Origin: Sipunculus nudus
Taxonomy: Eukaryota; Annelida; Sipuncula; Golfingiida; Sipunculidae
DNA: 64,000 nucleotides
Assembly (NCBI GenBank): GCA_026874595.1
Contig: CM049320.1
Location: 6,449,464-6,513,463 of the forward strand
Direction of reading: 5' to 3'
Part shown: piece by piece, positions 62,569 through 64,000 of the stretch
How the letters are laid out: each line of letters begins with the position of its first letter
How positions within the stretch are numbered: the first letter of the stretch is position 1
Program-made: the position numbers and the translations under genes
Notes under the pieces: generated by a model
What the model saw: the letters and a program-made list of their open reading frames with translations, nothing else
Told to the model about the DNA's origin: nothing
The model's database searches: none

Positions 62569-63498
62569 ATGTCAACGAATCATAGTCTAAACACAACAGC
62601 TGACAGAGAGAGACCTTTGGAGATACTGTATCCTATATGGATATTAACGATCGCGTGTTACTATCGTTACATTGTATCGATAATCGGATCGATCCTCAAT
62701 GTAGTCTCCATAGCCACCATATCAAGAATGCCCATTTTTAAATCATGCACAGGTCGGTACATTTTCGCTTTAGGTGTAGCTGATACTGGTGTTCTAATAA
62801 CTTGGCTTATTCTTTATAAGGAGCTTCACTTTTATACCTTCATAACCTTCGAGTATCTGTGTAATGTGAGTATATGTGCCTCAGGTTATATCACATTGCT
62901 GATCGCAAGACATCGTTATCGTATGATATGGCGTCCGTTTCAATATGCCGCGTTTGATTCTAGGAAATCTGTTGCAATCCTCACCACGATAGCCCTGACT
63001 ACAGCATTTTTTGTCAACCTGTCTTCTGTACTCATAAACTTTCTTAATAACTTTACATACATTTATCTAGTTGAAACGTTACGCTCATGCTTCACCGAGT
63101 TTGGACCAGGGATAGCACTTATAATTTTTACGGCATTAACTATACGGGGAATGAAGAAAATCGGTACAAGGGCCACGACCTGTTCCGCCCGATCCACAGC
63201 TGGATCACGTGTTATGTATAAGCTTATGATGGCGATTTGTATCACATTTATCTTTCTACGATGGCCCGTTTTTTTACTTTGGATCATATGTAACTTGCCG
63301 ATAAAATACGACGCGAAGGCCCAGTTTGTGTTAAGAACGGTGATACAGACCTTTAGCCACATGTCTATGCTGAATTATGCCATAAACTTTTTCATTTATC
63401 TTTCAATGTGGCCAGATTTTCGTCATTTTCTGTGCATTCAATTCACCAAATGTAAATGTATGAAGAAAACCCATAGAGAGGATATACAGATACAATAA
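62569..63498 (+). CDS. Rhodopsin-like (class A) GPCR, FMRFamide-receptor-like
   Basis: Intronless 309-residue seven-helix receptor expected at the plasma membrane, likely for a peptide ligand. I chose ATG 62,569, the first in-frame ATG (A at -3); the frame stays open 14 codons upstream without ATG. N-glycosylation sites at N4 and N8. Helices at about 32-53 (N44), 62-83 (D72 in GVADTG), 94-114, 133-156, 178-197, 218-242 (P233) and 258-280. TM3 ends in HRY (115-117) instead of D/ERY, with P122 at the usual distance. TM7 has NFFIY (273-277) in place of NPxxY, as in FMRFamide-type receptors. A Cys in loop 2 (C174) is present, but the usual TM3 partner position (91) is Phe. C-terminal Cys at 289, 295 and 297 may be palmitoylated. 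Ligand unknown; it could belong to a lineage-specific orphan expansion. Confidence 0.85.
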   Translation: MSTNHSLNTTADRERPLEILYPIWILTIACYYRYIVSIIGSILNVVSIATISRMPIFKSCTGRYIFALGVADTGVLITWLILYKELHFYTFITFEYLCNVSICASGYITLLIARHRYRMIWRPFQYAAFDSRKSVAILTTIALTTAFFVNLSSVLINFLNNFTYIYLVETLRSCFTEFGPGIALIIFTALTIRGMKKIGTRATTCSARSTAGSRVMYKLMMAICITFIFLRWPVFLLWIICNLPIKYDAKAQFVLRTVIQTFSHMSMLNYAINFFIYLSMWPDFRHFLCIQFTKCKCMKKTHREDIQIQ

Positions 63499-64000
63499 TT
63501 TGTAAAGGAAGTTATTGTTGTTATGCAACTAATCTGTTTGATGTGTTCTTAAGTGAGAAATAATACGAAGATTTCTGTTATCAAGATTTTTTTATATAAA
63601 AAGTGATGAGATAAAGCAGCACATGAAAAAGAATGGAAATTTGCTGCTCAGTCAAATTACTCTTCCAATAACAACATTAACAGCAACTCGAAAACACACA
63701 AAACATCAATGGGATTTGCATTATCTCGCCGTATCACGGTGAATAATAGTGTCTATTTTGTTATTAACTGAATTGACTTTATTAACTATAGTTCCAGAAG
63801 TAAGCACTGAGGTTTTATTGGGATTGTGGGGAGAAATCAAGTAACTTCAAGTGAGTGTTGTTCTCTAGCTTGACATGAGAAATACCGCTGAGTATTGATA
63901 CCGAAGTATAGGTCGGAGGAGCGAAGGAATGAAATGTCTTTAAATGTTGAAATAAGATATAGAAAGACGAGCCGAATAATGAGTTTTCACTGAATGTAGA
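63499..64000. other. 3' flank of the GPCR gene
   Basis: AT-rich. No canonical AATAAA seen in the first 300 bases; GAGAAATAATACG at about 63,556 and GAGATAAAGC at about 63,608 are weak variants. No further gene before the window ends. Confidence 0.3.

Overview
The window looks like intergenic, repeat-dominated DNA of a metazoan, probably a marine invertebrate. The reasons are low-density coding, long (TA)n arrays, a Ty3/gypsy fossil with a SCAN-like Gag, a reverse-transcriptase fossil with a GIY-YIG nuclease, a short TA-flanked MITE, and a single-exon FMRFamide-receptor-like GPCR. The phylum cannot be fixed from the sequence; a mollusc or other spiralian is a guess, and a deuterostome is possible.

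Bases 1-33,442 are a satellite complex in three blocks. Satellite A (monomer 87, 81 or 70 bp) fills 1-27,036 in one orientation, about 320 copies, and runs off the left edge. Satellite B (about 77 bp, about 48 copies, each built round a telomere-like hairpin GGGTTA-CCC-TAACCC) fills 27,035-30,726. Satellite A then returns in the opposite orientation at 30,727-33,442. Satellite A is organised at several nested levels: 11/17-bp sub-repeats, monomers, a roughly 342-bp four-mer, units of 778 to 1,625 bp, and an 8.9-kb block present twice in tandem. The many reading frames in it are a by-product of two monomer lengths divisible by three and I do not call genes there.

Bases 33,443-51,800 carry no gene I can support. 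They hold eight or so distinct tandem or dispersed repeats: a 340-bp tandem array, a 69-bp duplication, a 219-bp TIR element, 300-bp, 370-bp and 31-bp tandem arrays, a 170-bp pogo/Tigger-like MITE inside (TA)n, two inverted copies of a 330-bp dispersed repeat, and an apparently identical 840-bp tandem duplication.

Bases 51,890-56,346, mainly minus strand, are a composite retroelement fossil. A 5'-truncated RT/GIY-YIG element (Penelope-like by its nuclease) has frameshifts, stop codons and has lost the catalytic motif C. A candidate hammerhead ribozyme lies at its 3' end. It abuts the integrase zinc-finger of a Ty3/gypsy element whose protease is followed directly by integrase, an order like that of Gmr1-type elements. 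The gypsy gag has itself been rearranged by an inverted duplication.

Bases 56,537-62,500 are AT-rich without recognisable genes. The only gene I regard as intact is the GPCR at 62,569-63,498 on the plus strand.
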